Below are positions 55,665 through 63,646 of a stretch of DNA of 64,000 nucleotides, one piece after another. This stretch comes from Salinibacterium sp. SWN167 (GTDB taxonomy: Bacteria; Actinomycetota; Actinomycetes; Actinomycetales; Microbacteriaceae). Positions within the stretch are counted from its first letter, which is position 1, and the number at the start of each line of letters is the position of its first letter. The stretch spans positions 558,001 to 622,000 of the forward strand of contig NZ_JADYWU010000001.1 of NCBI RefSeq assembly GCF_015864665.1, given 5' to 3'. Made by a program: the position numbers and the translations under genes. The notes under the pieces are model-generated. The model was not told the origin of the DNA, made no database searches, and saw only the letters and a program-made list of their open reading frames with translations.

Positions 55665-56675
55665 ATGTCACGCCGTTCCCGCCTTGCAGCTTTCGCTGCG
55701 GCCACTGCCGCCCTCATCGCGTTGAGCGGTTGTGCCGCTTCAACGTCCGAAGATGAAACGGATGCGCCCGCAGCCTCCGACGCATTCCCCGTCACGATCG
55801 AGCACGCCTTCGGTGAAACGATCATCGAGAGCGAACCGCAGCGCGTGCTCACTCTCGGCTGGGGCAGCGGCGACGCCGTTCTCGCTCTCGGCGTCGTTCC
55901 GGTTGGCATGGAAGCGCAAAACTACGGTGGCGATGAGAACGGCGTGCTGCCGTGGGCGGCGGATGCTCTCGCCGAACTCGGTGGCGACGACCCCATCATT
56001 GTCCCTGCGACCACGGATGCTCCCGCCTACGAGCAGATCGCGGAAGCTGCTCCCGACCTGATCCTCGCGACCTACTCGGGCATCACCGAGGAGCAGTACG
56101 ACCTGCTCAGCGAGATCGCCCCCGTTGTTGCTTACCCCGAGCTGCCGTGGGCTACCCCGTGGCGCGACGTGATCAGCACTACGGGCATCGCCCTCGGCAA
56201 GACTGCTGCCGCGGATGACGTGCTCGCCAACATCGACGCTCTCGTCGCCGAGAAGGCGGCCGAGCATCCCGAGTTTGAGGGCAAGACCGTTGCGGCGACC
56301 TTCGACGTCGGTGGAACCTTCTACGTCTACAAGCCGGCAGACCCCCGCGTGGAGTTCTTAATCGACCTCGGTCTTGAGAGCGCTCCCGCCGTTGACGCCC
56401 TCTCGAACGGTGACTCCACCTTCTTCTACACGCTCAGCTACGAGAAGCTCGATGAACTCGATAGCGACCTGCTGATTGCGTACGCGGAGACGGATGAAGT
56501 TGGCGATACTTTCGCCAGCCAGCCTTACGCGGAGAGCATCCCGGCCGTTGCCAACGGTGGTCTCGTTGCGGTCAACGGTGCGTCGCTCGTGGCCTCGGTG
56601 TCGCCTCCCACGGCGCTCTCGCTGCCCTGGGGAATCGACAGCTTCGTGGATGCGATTGCTGGCGCTCTGAACTAA
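55665..56675 (+). CDS. Iron-siderophore ABC transporter substrate-binding lipoprotein (receptor 1)
   Basis: A 336-residue class III binding protein (FepB/FecB-like). The lipobox is ALSGCAAS, with lipidated Cys near residue 21. The ligand domain has EPQRVLTLGWGSGDAVLALG, LGGDDPIIVPATTDAPAYEQIAEAAPDLILATYSG and a C-terminal lobe with TALSLPWGIDSFVDAIAG. Start ATG 55665 is set by GAGGAG five bases upstream rather than the ATG at 55644. It is the receptor for the permease/ATPase operon just upstream. Its last 40 codons recur as a fragment at 58.1 kb. Confidence 0.95.
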   Translation: MSRRSRLAAFAAATAALIALSGCAASTSEDETDAPAASDAFPVTIEHAFGETIIESEPQRVLTLGWGSGDAVLALGVVPVGMEAQNYGGDENGVLPWAADALAELGGDDPIIVPATTDAPAYEQIAEAAPDLILATYSGITEEQYDLLSEIAPVVAYPELPWATPWRDVISTTGIALGKTAAADDVLANIDALVAEKAAEHPEFEGKTVAATFDVGGTFYVYKPADPRVEFLIDLGLESAPAVDALSNGDSTFFYTLSYEKLDELDSDLLIAYAETDEVGDTFASQPYAESIPAVANGGLVAVNGASLVASVSPPTALSLPWGIDSFVDAIAGALN

Positions 56676-56703
56676 CGCATCATCACGCACAATCTCTTGC
56701 ATA

Positions 56704-56733
56704 GAGGCCACTGACAGAAACCTCAGTGGCCTC
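56704..56733 (+). terminator. Terminator after receptor 1
   Basis: GAGGCCACTGA (56704-56714) pairs perfectly with TCAGTGGCCTC (56723-56733), an 11-base stem with an eight-base loop, followed by TTGTG. Confidence 0.75.
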
Positions 56734-56779
56734 TTGTGCGTTGCTCGCGGTGCGGGTGGCGGATGTTTGGCGAACTGTT

Positions 56780-56862
56780 GATAACGATCAGGCCAAACTC
56801 TGCAGCCAGAACGGGAGGGTAGACACTTCAGCGGCTACGATAAAGTGAAAAATCGCTCACTT
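56780..56862 (+). promoter_or_regulatory. Control block upstream of receptor 2
   Basis: This block shares TAACGATCAGGCCAAA, CCAGAAC-GGAGGGTAGACA and the element below with 59536-59618 before receptor 4. TACGAT (56836-56841) looks like a -10 box. It is followed at once by a perfect inverted repeat AAGTGA-N8-TCACTT (56843-56862), placed at the expected transcription start. It is therefore an operator or a 5' hairpin. Confidence 0.6.
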
Positions 56863-56881
56863 ATGGGATTGGGGAACTCTG

Positions 56882-57964
56882 GTGTCCGCTGCTTTCAGAA
56901 GAACAACGTCCGTCGCTGCGCTGGGGGTCGCTATGGCTGTCTTGCTCGGCGCTTGCGGCGCGCCCGCGGCGCCCGAACCCACGGTGGCACCAGAGGCAGA
57001 GCCTGCTCCCACAGAGACTGCTGAGCCTCAGTTTCCCACAACAGTCGTGCACTCCGGGGGCGAAACCACGCTCGAGTCGGCTCCCGACAGGGTGTTTACG
57101 TTCGGACAAGATCAAACGGACGCATTCATCGCGCTGGGAGTTGTCCCGATTGCAACGGAGGAGGCGTTCGGAAAGCCGTGGCGAGACGATGCTCTGGCTG
57201 CCCTCGGAGTGGCCACTCCGCCGGAGTTTTACCCGCGGAGCCCTGACGAAGTTGCCGACGTCGCTGCGCTTTCGCCTGACATCAACGTGACGAGTCTTAT
57301 TTTCTCTCCGTACGACTATAATGCAACTGGGTGGATTGGGTTCTATGACGGGCTGACCGACATTGCGCCGACTGTTCGCCCATCGGATGCGGCGATCATC
57401 TTCTCCGCGGAAGCCGACTCCGCCGCGAGAGTCGACTCCTCCGTAGCGTGGCGTGAGGCGGTCACGCAAGCGGGGCAAATTATGGGCATCAGCGATGAAG
57501 CCGCGGCACACCTCGCCTCTATTGACGACTCGTTGGCCGCACAGGCGGCAGCCCATCCCGAGTTCGAGGGGAAAACGATTGGGCTCATGACGGGTGAAGC
57601 TGGTTGGGGTTATGGATTCAAGGCTGATACCGAAGCCGGAGTGCTGATGGAACAGCTCGGATTCGACTACGTGGATGTTTCTACGATGGCTAACCAAGGT
57701 GACTCTTACAACAGCAATTTTGTCACTCTGTCGCTCGAAGATTTGTCGCTCGTCGACGTGGACGTTCTCGTTGTGCCCGGCGAGTACAACCCCAATTACG
57801 AGTGGCATCGCGCGCTCGATCTCAGCCCGACGGCGAGTGACGGAGTGATCATCTATCTCGGCGGAACCGTCACCTTGTTCAATTCAATGGCTTACCCGTC
57901 AGCACTCTCCGTGCCGTGGGGAGTGGATGACTTTGTTGCAGCGCTAGCCGCAGAGATCTCGTAG
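56882..57964 (+). CDS. Siderophore-type substrate-binding lipoprotein (receptor 2)
   Basis: A 360-residue class III binding protein. The signal ends in VLLGACGA, with lipidated Cys near residue 25, followed by a Pro/Glu/Thr linker. FPTTVVHSGGETTLESAPDRVFTFGQDQTDAFIALG is the N-lobe start, HLASIDDSLAAQAAAHPEFEGKTI the central helix, and YPSALSVPWGVDDFVAALAA the end. Start GTG follows GGGGAAC. It lacks an iron box and its own permease, so it may feed the upstream transporter with another ligand. Clearly paralogous to receptors 3 and 4. Confidence 0.9.
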   Translation: MSAAFRRTTSVAALGVAMAVLLGACGAPAAPEPTVAPEAEPAPTETAEPQFPTTVVHSGGETTLESAPDRVFTFGQDQTDAFIALGVVPIATEEAFGKPWRDDALAALGVATPPEFYPRSPDEVADVAALSPDINVTSLIFSPYDYNATGWIGFYDGLTDIAPTVRPSDAAIIFSAEADSAARVDSSVAWREAVTQAGQIMGISDEAAAHLASIDDSLAAQAAAHPEFEGKTIGLMTGEAGWGYGFKADTEAGVLMEQLGFDYVDVSTMANQGDSYNSNFVTLSLEDLSLVDVDVLVVPGEYNPNYEWHRALDLSPTASDGVIIYLGGTVTLFNSMAYPSALSVPWGVDDFVAALAAEIS

Positions 57965-57990
57965 CCGCGAAGAGCGCGTGGCCACAGCGA

Positions 57991-58025
57991 AAAGGCCCCG
58001 CCGACATGATGTCGGCGGGGCCTTT
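57991..58025 (+). terminator. Terminator after receptor 2
   Basis: AAAGGCCCCGCCGAC (57991-58005) pairs perfectly with GTCGGCGGGGCCTTT (58011-58025). Both arms are identical to the terminator at 60726-60760 next to trxA. Confidence 0.9.
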
Positions 58026-58068
58026 GTGGTTTGCGTGGTGTTTCTTGGCTAACTAGTTAGCGGGTTCA

Positions 58069-58188
58069 GACGGCCTCGTTGCCGTCAATGGCGCATCGCT
58101 CGTCGCCTCGGTATCGCCTCCCACGGCGCTCTCGCTGCCCTGGGGAATCGACAGCTTCGTGGATGCGATTGCTGGCGCTCTGAAGTAG
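58069..58188 (+). pseudogene. 3' fragment of receptor 1 (duplication remnant)
   Basis: The frame reads DGLVAVNGASLVASVSPPTA, then LSLPWGIDSFVDAIAGALK and a TAG stop. That is nearly the same as the last 40 residues of receptor 1 (56555-56675), with only scattered, mostly silent base changes. No start or upstream coding part exists. After the stop, GCGGCCACTGACG/CGTCGGTGTCCGC (58217-58246) is a decayed copy of the receptor 1 terminator. It marks a past tandem duplication. Confidence 0.9.
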
Positions 58189-58216
58189 CACACGACATCC
58201 CGCACCACGCCTCGAG

Positions 58217-58246
58217 GCGGCCACTGACGAAAACGTCGGTGTCCGC
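58217..58246 (+). terminator. Decayed copy of the receptor 1 terminator
   Basis: Arms GCGGCCACTGACG and CGTCGGTGTCCGC pair with one mismatch and one G-U pair around an AAAA loop. Sequence and position after the fragment match 56704-56733. Confidence 0.5.
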
Positions 58247-58400
58247 TTCTCCGTGGTGGCTGCCGGTAACTGCGGCGGGTTGCCGCCGAACAGACATTTG
58301 ATAACGATGCGGTGTACGGGGCCGGATCGAGTGGCGTGAATGGTAGGCGTGACATAATCTCAGATCACTATTCATCTAATTCCGTCGGGGGAAATCGCAC

Positions 58401-59504
58401 ATGGTTGTACGCCGTGCAAGAAGCATCACGCTCGTGTCTGTGGGTCTCACTTTCTCGCTGCTGCTCGCGGGCTGCGCGCCCGCCTCCGAGCCTGAAACGA
58501 ATGCCTCGAGTGTTCCCAGCGCGACTGAGGCTCCACGCGCGACTGAGGCTCCAGCTTTTCCGACAACGCTCGTTTTCGAGGGCGGCGAAGTAACTCTCGA
58601 TTCACTTCCTGAGCGTGTAGTGACAATCGGTGCGCACTACACGGATGCGGCGCTCGCGCTAGGTGCGCTGCCGGTCGGGATCGAGATTGGCTTCGTCCCT
58701 CCGTGGCGTGAAGAGGGCATCACGGCTGCGGGTGGGGAGGCTCCTGTCTTCCTGACGCCGAATAGCTACGGCAGTGCGAATAGCGACGGCGGTGGCCTCG
58801 CGGGAAGCACCGCTGCCGATGTCGAAGCGTTGACCCCCGATCTCATTCTGGCCGGACTGATGTATTGCGTCTATGACTGCAATCCTGAGGAGACCGGCGC
58901 GTTCTACGACTCCCTCGATGGTGTTGCGCCGACCGTCCGCCCGACTTCTGGCGCAATCGCTCCCGAAGGCTACGAGTCGGCAACGGCCTGGCGCGAAGCA
59001 TTGATGCAGGCCGGTCAGGCCCTGGGCCAGACCAACGAGGCACAAGCGCAACTCGATTCGATCGACGAGTCGCTGGCCGCGCAGGCTGCGGCGCATCCGG
59101 AGTTCGCAGGAAAGACCATTGCGGTTGTCTGGGTGCGAGAGGGCTCTATTGCCTACGGCAAATCGAACACGGCGATCGCTGCTCTGCTTGAGCAACTTGG
59201 GTTTACCTATGCCGAGGACTCCGGTGTCGTGTACAACGCAGAATCAGCAAACGGCAAGGAGTATTACTTGTGGGGGGAGACCATCGCGCAGCTTGACCCT
59301 GATGTGCTGATCTATCTAGGGGACACGGTAGCCGACCCCTACTGGGTGACGTTCGTCGAGGATAGTGTCACGGGAGCGGAGGGGACGATTCACTATCCCG
59401 GCTCCCTCGACGGGGCATGGGGCATGTTCGCACCCACTGCGCTTTCGGTGCCGTGGGCCTTAGACGTCTTCGTCGACAACGTCGCTGACGCTCTCAAGGG
59501 ATAG
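58401..59504 (+). CDS. Siderophore-type substrate-binding lipoprotein (receptor 3)
   Basis: A 367-residue paralogue. The lipobox is LLLAGCAPA, with lipidated Cys near residue 25. The linker holds a short repeat ATEAPRATEAPAFPTT. The N-lobe GEVTLDSLPERVVTIGAHYTDAALALG and central LDSIDESLAAQAAAHPEFAGKTIAVV are family features. The C-lobe has GKSNTAIAALLEQLGFTYAEDSG and ends in APTALSVPWALDVFVDNVADALKG. GGGGGAAA lies about seven bases before the ATG. No terminator separates it clearly from receptor 4. Ligand unknown; no dedicated permease. Confidence 0.9.
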   Translation: MVVRRARSITLVSVGLTFSLLLAGCAPASEPETNASSVPSATEAPRATEAPAFPTTLVFEGGEVTLDSLPERVVTIGAHYTDAALALGALPVGIEIGFVPPWREEGITAAGGEAPVFLTPNSYGSANSDGGGLAGSTAADVEALTPDLILAGLMYCVYDCNPEETGAFYDSLDGVAPTVRPTSGAIAPEGYESATAWREALMQAGQALGQTNEAQAQLDSIDESLAAQAAAHPEFAGKTIAVVWVREGSIAYGKSNTAIAALLEQLGFTYAEDSGVVYNAESANGKEYYLWGETIAQLDPDVLIYLGDTVADPYWVTFVEDSVTGAEGTIHYPGSLDGAWGMFAPTALSVPWALDVFVDNVADALKG

Positions 59505-59535
59505 CTCGAGATGCGGCTCTAACCGTGCACCACTA

Positions 59536-59618
59536 GGTAACGATCAGGCCAAATTTTGTAACCAGAACAGGAGGGTAGACAATCCGGTCACTACCGTGAA
59601 GTGAGAACTTGCTCACTT
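59536..59618 (+). promoter_or_regulatory. Control block upstream of receptor 4
   Basis: This is a second copy of the block before receptor 2: TAACGATCAGGCCAAA from 59538, then CCAGAAC-GGAGGGTAGACA. A -10-like TACCGT (59592-59597) follows, then the perfect inverted repeat AAGTGA-N8-TCACTT (59599-59618). The eight spacer bases differ between copies while the arms are unchanged, which suggests selection on the arms. Confidence 0.6.
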
Positions 59619-59635
59619 TTCGTTAGGGGATGCAG

Positions 59636-60703
59636 ATGTCTACAGTGTTGAGAAGAACCGTGTCCATCGCGGCGGTAGGAGTAACGGCGCTCATGCTGCT
59701 CGGCGCCTGCAGCCCGCCCGCAGAGCCCGAACCTACGGCCGCACCAGCGGGTGGACCCGCTCCCACGGAGACGGCTGCGCCCGCGTTCCCCACTACGGTC
59801 GTGCACTCTGGGGGTGAAACTACGCTCGAAGTTGCCCCAGAACACATCTTCACTTTCGGTGCTCAGCAGACGGATTCGCTTCTAGCGCTGGGTATTGCGC
59901 CGGTCGCCTCCGGCGGCGGCTCGCTTGGTCCTTGGCAGGAGGAAGCGATCGGCTCGCTCGGCGCCGGTGCGGTGCCGACCATCGATCCTCTCGACGGTGA
60001 CACTCTTGCCGATGTGGAAGCAGTCTCGCCAGACGTTATCGTCACGGCGCTGCCTTTTCATCCGTTCGACATGGATCCGACGTCATGGCTTGCCTTTTAT
60101 GATGCTCTCCCTGACGTAGCGCCCACTATCCGCCCAGCGCTGTCAGCCCTCGACTCTCCCGAATTCAGCTCCTCGAACTCGTGGCGCGAAACCCTCCTCC
60201 AGATGGGGCAGATTGTTGGTCAAGTGCCTGAGGCGGAGGCTCACCTAGCGTCTATCGACGATTCGTTGGCGGCGCACGCTGCGGCGCATCCTGAGTTCGC
60301 AGGAAAGACCATCGCGGTCGTCTCGCCCCAAGGAGGCTCTGTTGCCTACAGTAAATCGAACACTGCGGTCGCGGCTCTCCTCGAGCAACTCGGTTTCACT
60401 TACGCCGATGACTCAACTGTCGCCTACAACTCAGAATCGGACAACGGCAAGGTGTACTACTTATGGGCCGACGATGTCGAACAGCTCGACACCGATGTGC
60501 TGATTTATATCGGGGACCCGGTCGGTGCGCCCTATTGGGTAACGTTCGTTGAAGCGAGTGCTACGGGGGCTGACGGGGTCATTCACTATCCGGGATTCCT
60601 CAATGAGCCGACTCTGGGCATGATCGCGCCCACTGCGCTCTCCGTGCCGTGGGCAGTTGATACTTTCGTGGCAGATCTGGCTGCCTCAATTGGTGCTCCG
60701 TAG
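59636..60703 (+). CDS. Siderophore-type substrate-binding lipoprotein (receptor 4)
   Basis: A 355-residue paralogue with lipobox MLLGACSP (lipidated Cys near residue 24). The N-terminal half (FPTTVVHSGGETTLEVAPEH, then IFTFGAQQTDSLLALGIAP) follows receptor 2. From HPEFAGKTIAVV near residue 222 onward (SKSNTAVAALLEQLGFTYA, then PYWVTFVE, GVIHYPG) it follows receptor 3, so it looks chimeric. I chose ATG 59636 because GGGGA is well spaced; an ATG six bases earlier overlaps that site. It ends at the terminator shared with trxA. Confidence 0.9.
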   Translation: MSTVLRRTVSIAAVGVTALMLLGACSPPAEPEPTAAPAGGPAPTETAAPAFPTTVVHSGGETTLEVAPEHIFTFGAQQTDSLLALGIAPVASGGGSLGPWQEEAIGSLGAGAVPTIDPLDGDTLADVEAVSPDVIVTALPFHPFDMDPTSWLAFYDALPDVAPTIRPALSALDSPEFSSSNSWRETLLQMGQIVGQVPEAEAHLASIDDSLAAHAAAHPEFAGKTIAVVSPQGGSVAYSKSNTAVAALLEQLGFTYADDSTVAYNSESDNGKVYYLWADDVEQLDTDVLIYIGDPVGAPYWVTFVEASATGADGVIHYPGFLNEPTLGMIAPTALSVPWAVDTFVADLAASIGAP

Positions 60704-60725
60704 GCGGCCTTAGTTCACGCACAGA

Positions 60726-60760
60726 AAAGGCCCCGCCGACGTGACGTCGGCGGGGCCTTT
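60726..60760. terminator. Bidirectional terminator between receptor 4 and trxA
   Basis: AAAGGCCCCGCCGAC (60726-60740) and GTCGGCGGGGCCTTT (60746-60760) form a perfect 15-base stem. Convergent genes end on either side. Confidence 0.9.
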
Positions 60761-60783
60761 GTGGTCTGCGGTGGGGCTAGTGG

Positions 60784-61185
60784 TTAGTGCGAGTGCTCAG
60801 TAGGCGCTTCGCCTGATGCTGCTGCAGCCTGCTGCTCAGCAACCTGCTTGTGAACCTCGACCATGTCGAGGTTCTTGGCGCCTTCAATAACCTGCTCGAG
60901 AGCGGGAGCGGGGAGCGCTCCGGGCTGTGAGAAGACGAGTACGCCTTCACGGAAAACCATGAGCGTCGGAATCGACGTGATTCCTGCTGCGCCAGCGAGT
61001 TCCTGCTGGTCTTCGGTGTCTACCTTGCCGAACGTGATGTCCGGGTGGGCTTCGCTTGCGGCTTCATAAATGGGCCCGAACTGCTTACAGGGGCCACACC
61101 ATTCGGCCCAGAAATCCACGAGGAGGATTCCGTCTTTAGTGACCGCCTGGCCAAAGTCTTCTGAGGTGAGAGTGATTGTCGACAT
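60784..61185 (-). CDS. trxA: Thioredoxin
   Basis: A 133-residue thiol-disulfide reductase. The active site is DFWAEWCGPCKQFGPI near residue 30 with the standard WCGPC. The conserved cis-Pro lies in TSIPTLMVF near residue 72. The C-terminus is about 20 residues longer than usual, ending in an Ala/Gln/Glu-rich tail (QQAAAASGEAPTEHSH). It converges on the receptor 4 gene and shares its terminator. Confidence 0.96.
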   Translation of the reverse strand: MSTITLTSEDFGQAVTKDGILLVDFWAEWCGPCKQFGPIYEAASEAHPDITFGKVDTEDQQELAGAAGITSIPTLMVFREGVLVFSQPGALPAPALEQVIEGAKNLDMVEVHKQVAEQQAAAASGEAPTEHSH

Positions 61186-61415
61186 AGTTACATCCTTTCA
61201 TGCAGCCCAACAACGGTGCCTGAAGAAAGATTCCCGAAGCCTGACGAACAAGTTTCGCACTACATCCCACAACGCTACGGCGGCTGTTTTGCGGTTTCGC
61301 ACAAACGGATGCGGTGGGTCCGGCATTCGCTTCATTGATGGTGCACGAGGCACTTTGAGCCCGCGCGCGGCAGTCGTAGCGTGTGATTACCGAACTTTTG
61401 AGAATCGAGATAGCC

Positions 61416-63542
61416 ATGACCCAGGTTCACGACCACACGGCGACCGAGTCGGCGCCGGAGTCATCCACCCCCGCCAACGACGCCGCAACTTCCCCCGCTG
61501 CAGCGACGACCGATATTGCCGCCACGGCCCCCGCCATCAACGTCGAGTGGTTGGGCGAGTACCTTCTCGGCAAGTGGGCGAAGGAGCGCAAAGAGTCGCG
61601 CACGCTCATGTCGAACCCCGAGTTTCACCGCGTTGACGGCCTCTCGATGGAAGATCACCGCGAACGTGTTCTTCACCAACTTTCTCTGCTTGTCGATAAC
61701 AAAGCAGTTCACCGGGCGTTCCCGGTCGAGCTCGGCGGCGACGACAACCACGGCGGCAACATCGCTGCGTTCGAAGAGACCGTTCTGGCCGACCCGTCGC
61801 TGCAGATCAAGTCTGGCGTGCAGTGGGGCCTCTTTGGTTCTGCCGTCGTTCACCTCGGCACGAAGGAGCACCACGACAAGTGGCTGCCCGACATCATGAG
61901 CCTCAAGACTCCCGGCGCGTTCGCGATGACCGAAATCGGCCACGGTTCGGATGTCGCGAGCATCGCCACGACCGCGACCTACGACCCCGACACCGACGAG
62001 TTCGTCATCAACACCCCTTTCCGCGCGGCGTGGAAGGAATACCTCGGCAACGCAGCACTTCACGGCAAGGCAGCAACGGTCTTCGCCCAGCTCATCACCA
62101 AGGACGTCAACCACGGCGTTCACGCGTTCTACGTTCCGCTGCGCGACGATAACGGACCGCTCCCCGGAGTCTCGACCGAAGATGATGGCCTCAAGGGTGG
62201 TCTGAACGGAATCGACAACGGTCGTCTTCACTTCGACCACGTTCGCGTTCCTCGCACAAACCTCCTCAACCGCTACGGCAACGTTGACGAGAACGGCGAA
62301 TACACCTCCGACATCGACAGCCCCGGCCGTCGCTTCTTCACGATGCTCGGCACGCTCGTGCAGGGCCGTGTTTCGCTCGATGGCGCCGCGGTGCTCGCGA
62401 GCAAGCTGGCCTTGAACATCGCTATCAAGTACGGCTCGGAACGCCGCCAGTTCACGGCATCCAGCAGCACGAACGAAGAAGTGATTCTGGACTACCAGCG
62501 TCACCAGCGTCGCCTGCTGCCGCGCCTGGCTCAGACCTACGCGATGTCGTTCGCGCACGAGGAGTTCCTCGACAAGTTCGATGGCGTTTTCTCGGGCCGC
62601 ACCGACACCGATGCTGACCGTCAGGATCTCGAAACGATCGCGGCGGCGCTCAAGCCGCTCAGCACGTGGGCGGCCCTCGACACTCTGCAGGAGGCTCGCG
62701 AGGCTTGCGGCGGTTCGGGCTTTATGGCCGAGAACCGTCTCACGCAGATGCGCGCTGACCTCGACGTTTATGCCACCTTCGAGGGCGATAACAACGTGCT
62801 GCTTCAGCTCGTGGCTAAGCGCCTGCTCACCGATTACTCGCGCAAATTTGCGGGAGCGGATGCTGGCGCGATGGCCCACTACGTTGCCGACCAGGTCAAC
62901 GAGGCCGCCGTCAACCGCACGGGTCTTCGCCGCTTCGCTCAGAACGTGGTGGACTTCGGTTCCACCGCCCGCTCGATCGGCTACGTTCGCGACACAGACT
63001 CCCAGCGCCAGCTGCTCACCGACCGCGTCGAAACGATGGTGGCGGATGTCGCGGGCAAGTTGCGTCCGGCCAGCAAGCTTCCGAAGGCTGAGGCTGCCGC
63101 TCTCTTCAACAGCCACCAGAACCAGCTCATCTTGACCGCGTACGCGCACGGTGAGCTGCTGCAGTGGGAAGCGTTCACTCGCGCTATTGAGAAGATCGAA
63201 GACAAGGACACCGCTCAGGTCATGACGTGGCTGCGCGACCTCTTCGGCTTCACGCTCATCGAGAAGAACCTCGCGTGGTACCTCATGCACGGTCGCATCT
63301 CCACTAACCGTGCTCAAGCCATCACCGACTACATCGATGACCGTCTGTTGCCGCGTTTGCGTCCGCAAGCTCTGGATCTCGTGGCCGCATTCGGCCTCAC
63401 CGACGAGCTGGTGCGCGCACCGATCGCCTCGGGCATCGAAGCCAAGCGCCAGAACGAGGCTCGCGACTACTACGCCGCGCGCCGGGAGTCGGGCGAAGAG
63501 CCCGTGCACGAGAAGGACCTGAAGCAGAAGAAGCGCCGCTAA
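61416..63542 (+). CDS. Acyl-CoA oxidase/dehydrogenase family flavoenzyme
   Basis: A 708-residue FAD enzyme that oxidises acyl-CoA to enoyl-CoA. AMTEIGHGSDVASIATTATYDP near residue 180 is the FAD/substrate motif with the oxidase-type spacing. GRVSLDGAAVLASKLALNIAIKYGSERRQF near 322 and EACGGSGFMAENRLTQMRADLDVYATFEGDN near 428 contain the catalytic Glu region. The C-terminal third is an ACOX-type helical domain. Length and motifs fit acyl-CoA oxidases better than 380-residue dehydrogenases. Start ATG 61416 follows GAGATAG; TAGCGT at 61377-61382 is a possible -10 box. It is monocistronic. Confidence 0.9.
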   Translation: MTQVHDHTATESAPESSTPANDAATSPAAATTDIAATAPAINVEWLGEYLLGKWAKERKESRTLMSNPEFHRVDGLSMEDHRERVLHQLSLLVDNKAVHRAFPVELGGDDNHGGNIAAFEETVLADPSLQIKSGVQWGLFGSAVVHLGTKEHHDKWLPDIMSLKTPGAFAMTEIGHGSDVASIATTATYDPDTDEFVINTPFRAAWKEYLGNAALHGKAATVFAQLITKDVNHGVHAFYVPLRDDNGPLPGVSTEDDGLKGGLNGIDNGRLHFDHVRVPRTNLLNRYGNVDENGEYTSDIDSPGRRFFTMLGTLVQGRVSLDGAAVLASKLALNIAIKYGSERRQFTASSSTNEEVILDYQRHQRRLLPRLAQTYAMSFAHEEFLDKFDGVFSGRTDTDADRQDLETIAAALKPLSTWAALDTLQEAREACGGSGFMAENRLTQMRADLDVYATFEGDNNVLLQLVAKRLLTDYSRKFAGADAGAMAHYVADQVNEAAVNRTGLRRFAQNVVDFGSTARSIGYVRDTDSQRQLLTDRVETMVADVAGKLRPASKLPKAEAAALFNSHQNQLILTAYAHGELLQWEAFTRAIEKIEDKDTAQVMTWLRDLFGFTLIEKNLAWYLMHGRISTNRAQAITDYIDDRLLPRLRPQALDLVAAFGLTDELVRAPIASGIEAKRQNEARDYYAARRESGEEPVHEKDLKQKKRR

Positions 63543-63556
63543 CAGCGCTGCTTGGC

Positions 63557-63603
63557 AGAAAAGGCTGCCGTCCCACAGCAGGTGTGGGGCGGCAGCCTTT
63601 TCT
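63557..63603. terminator. Bidirectional terminator after the acyl-CoA oxidase gene
   Basis: AGAAAAGGCTGCCG (63557-63570) pairs perfectly with CGGCAGCCTTTTCT (63590-63603). The inner bases TCCCACA/TGTGGGG extend the stem. The A-rich and T-rich ends suit termination on both strands. Confidence 0.9.
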
Positions 63604-63646
63604 CGTGCTCCGTCTCACGGCTATTCGTGTCTTTCAGCCGCTCGAG

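Noticed and set aside
57965-58400. An intact small gene in the gap between receptors 2 and 3
   Set aside because: The only coding similarity is the 3' fragment of receptor 1, which has no start. The remainder is terminator and promoter sequence.
61461-63509. A 682-residue antisense open frame over the acyl-CoA oxidase gene
   Set aside because: The sense strand encodes a clear flavoenzyme with all motifs. The antisense product has no recognisable domain and a composition mirroring the sense codons.
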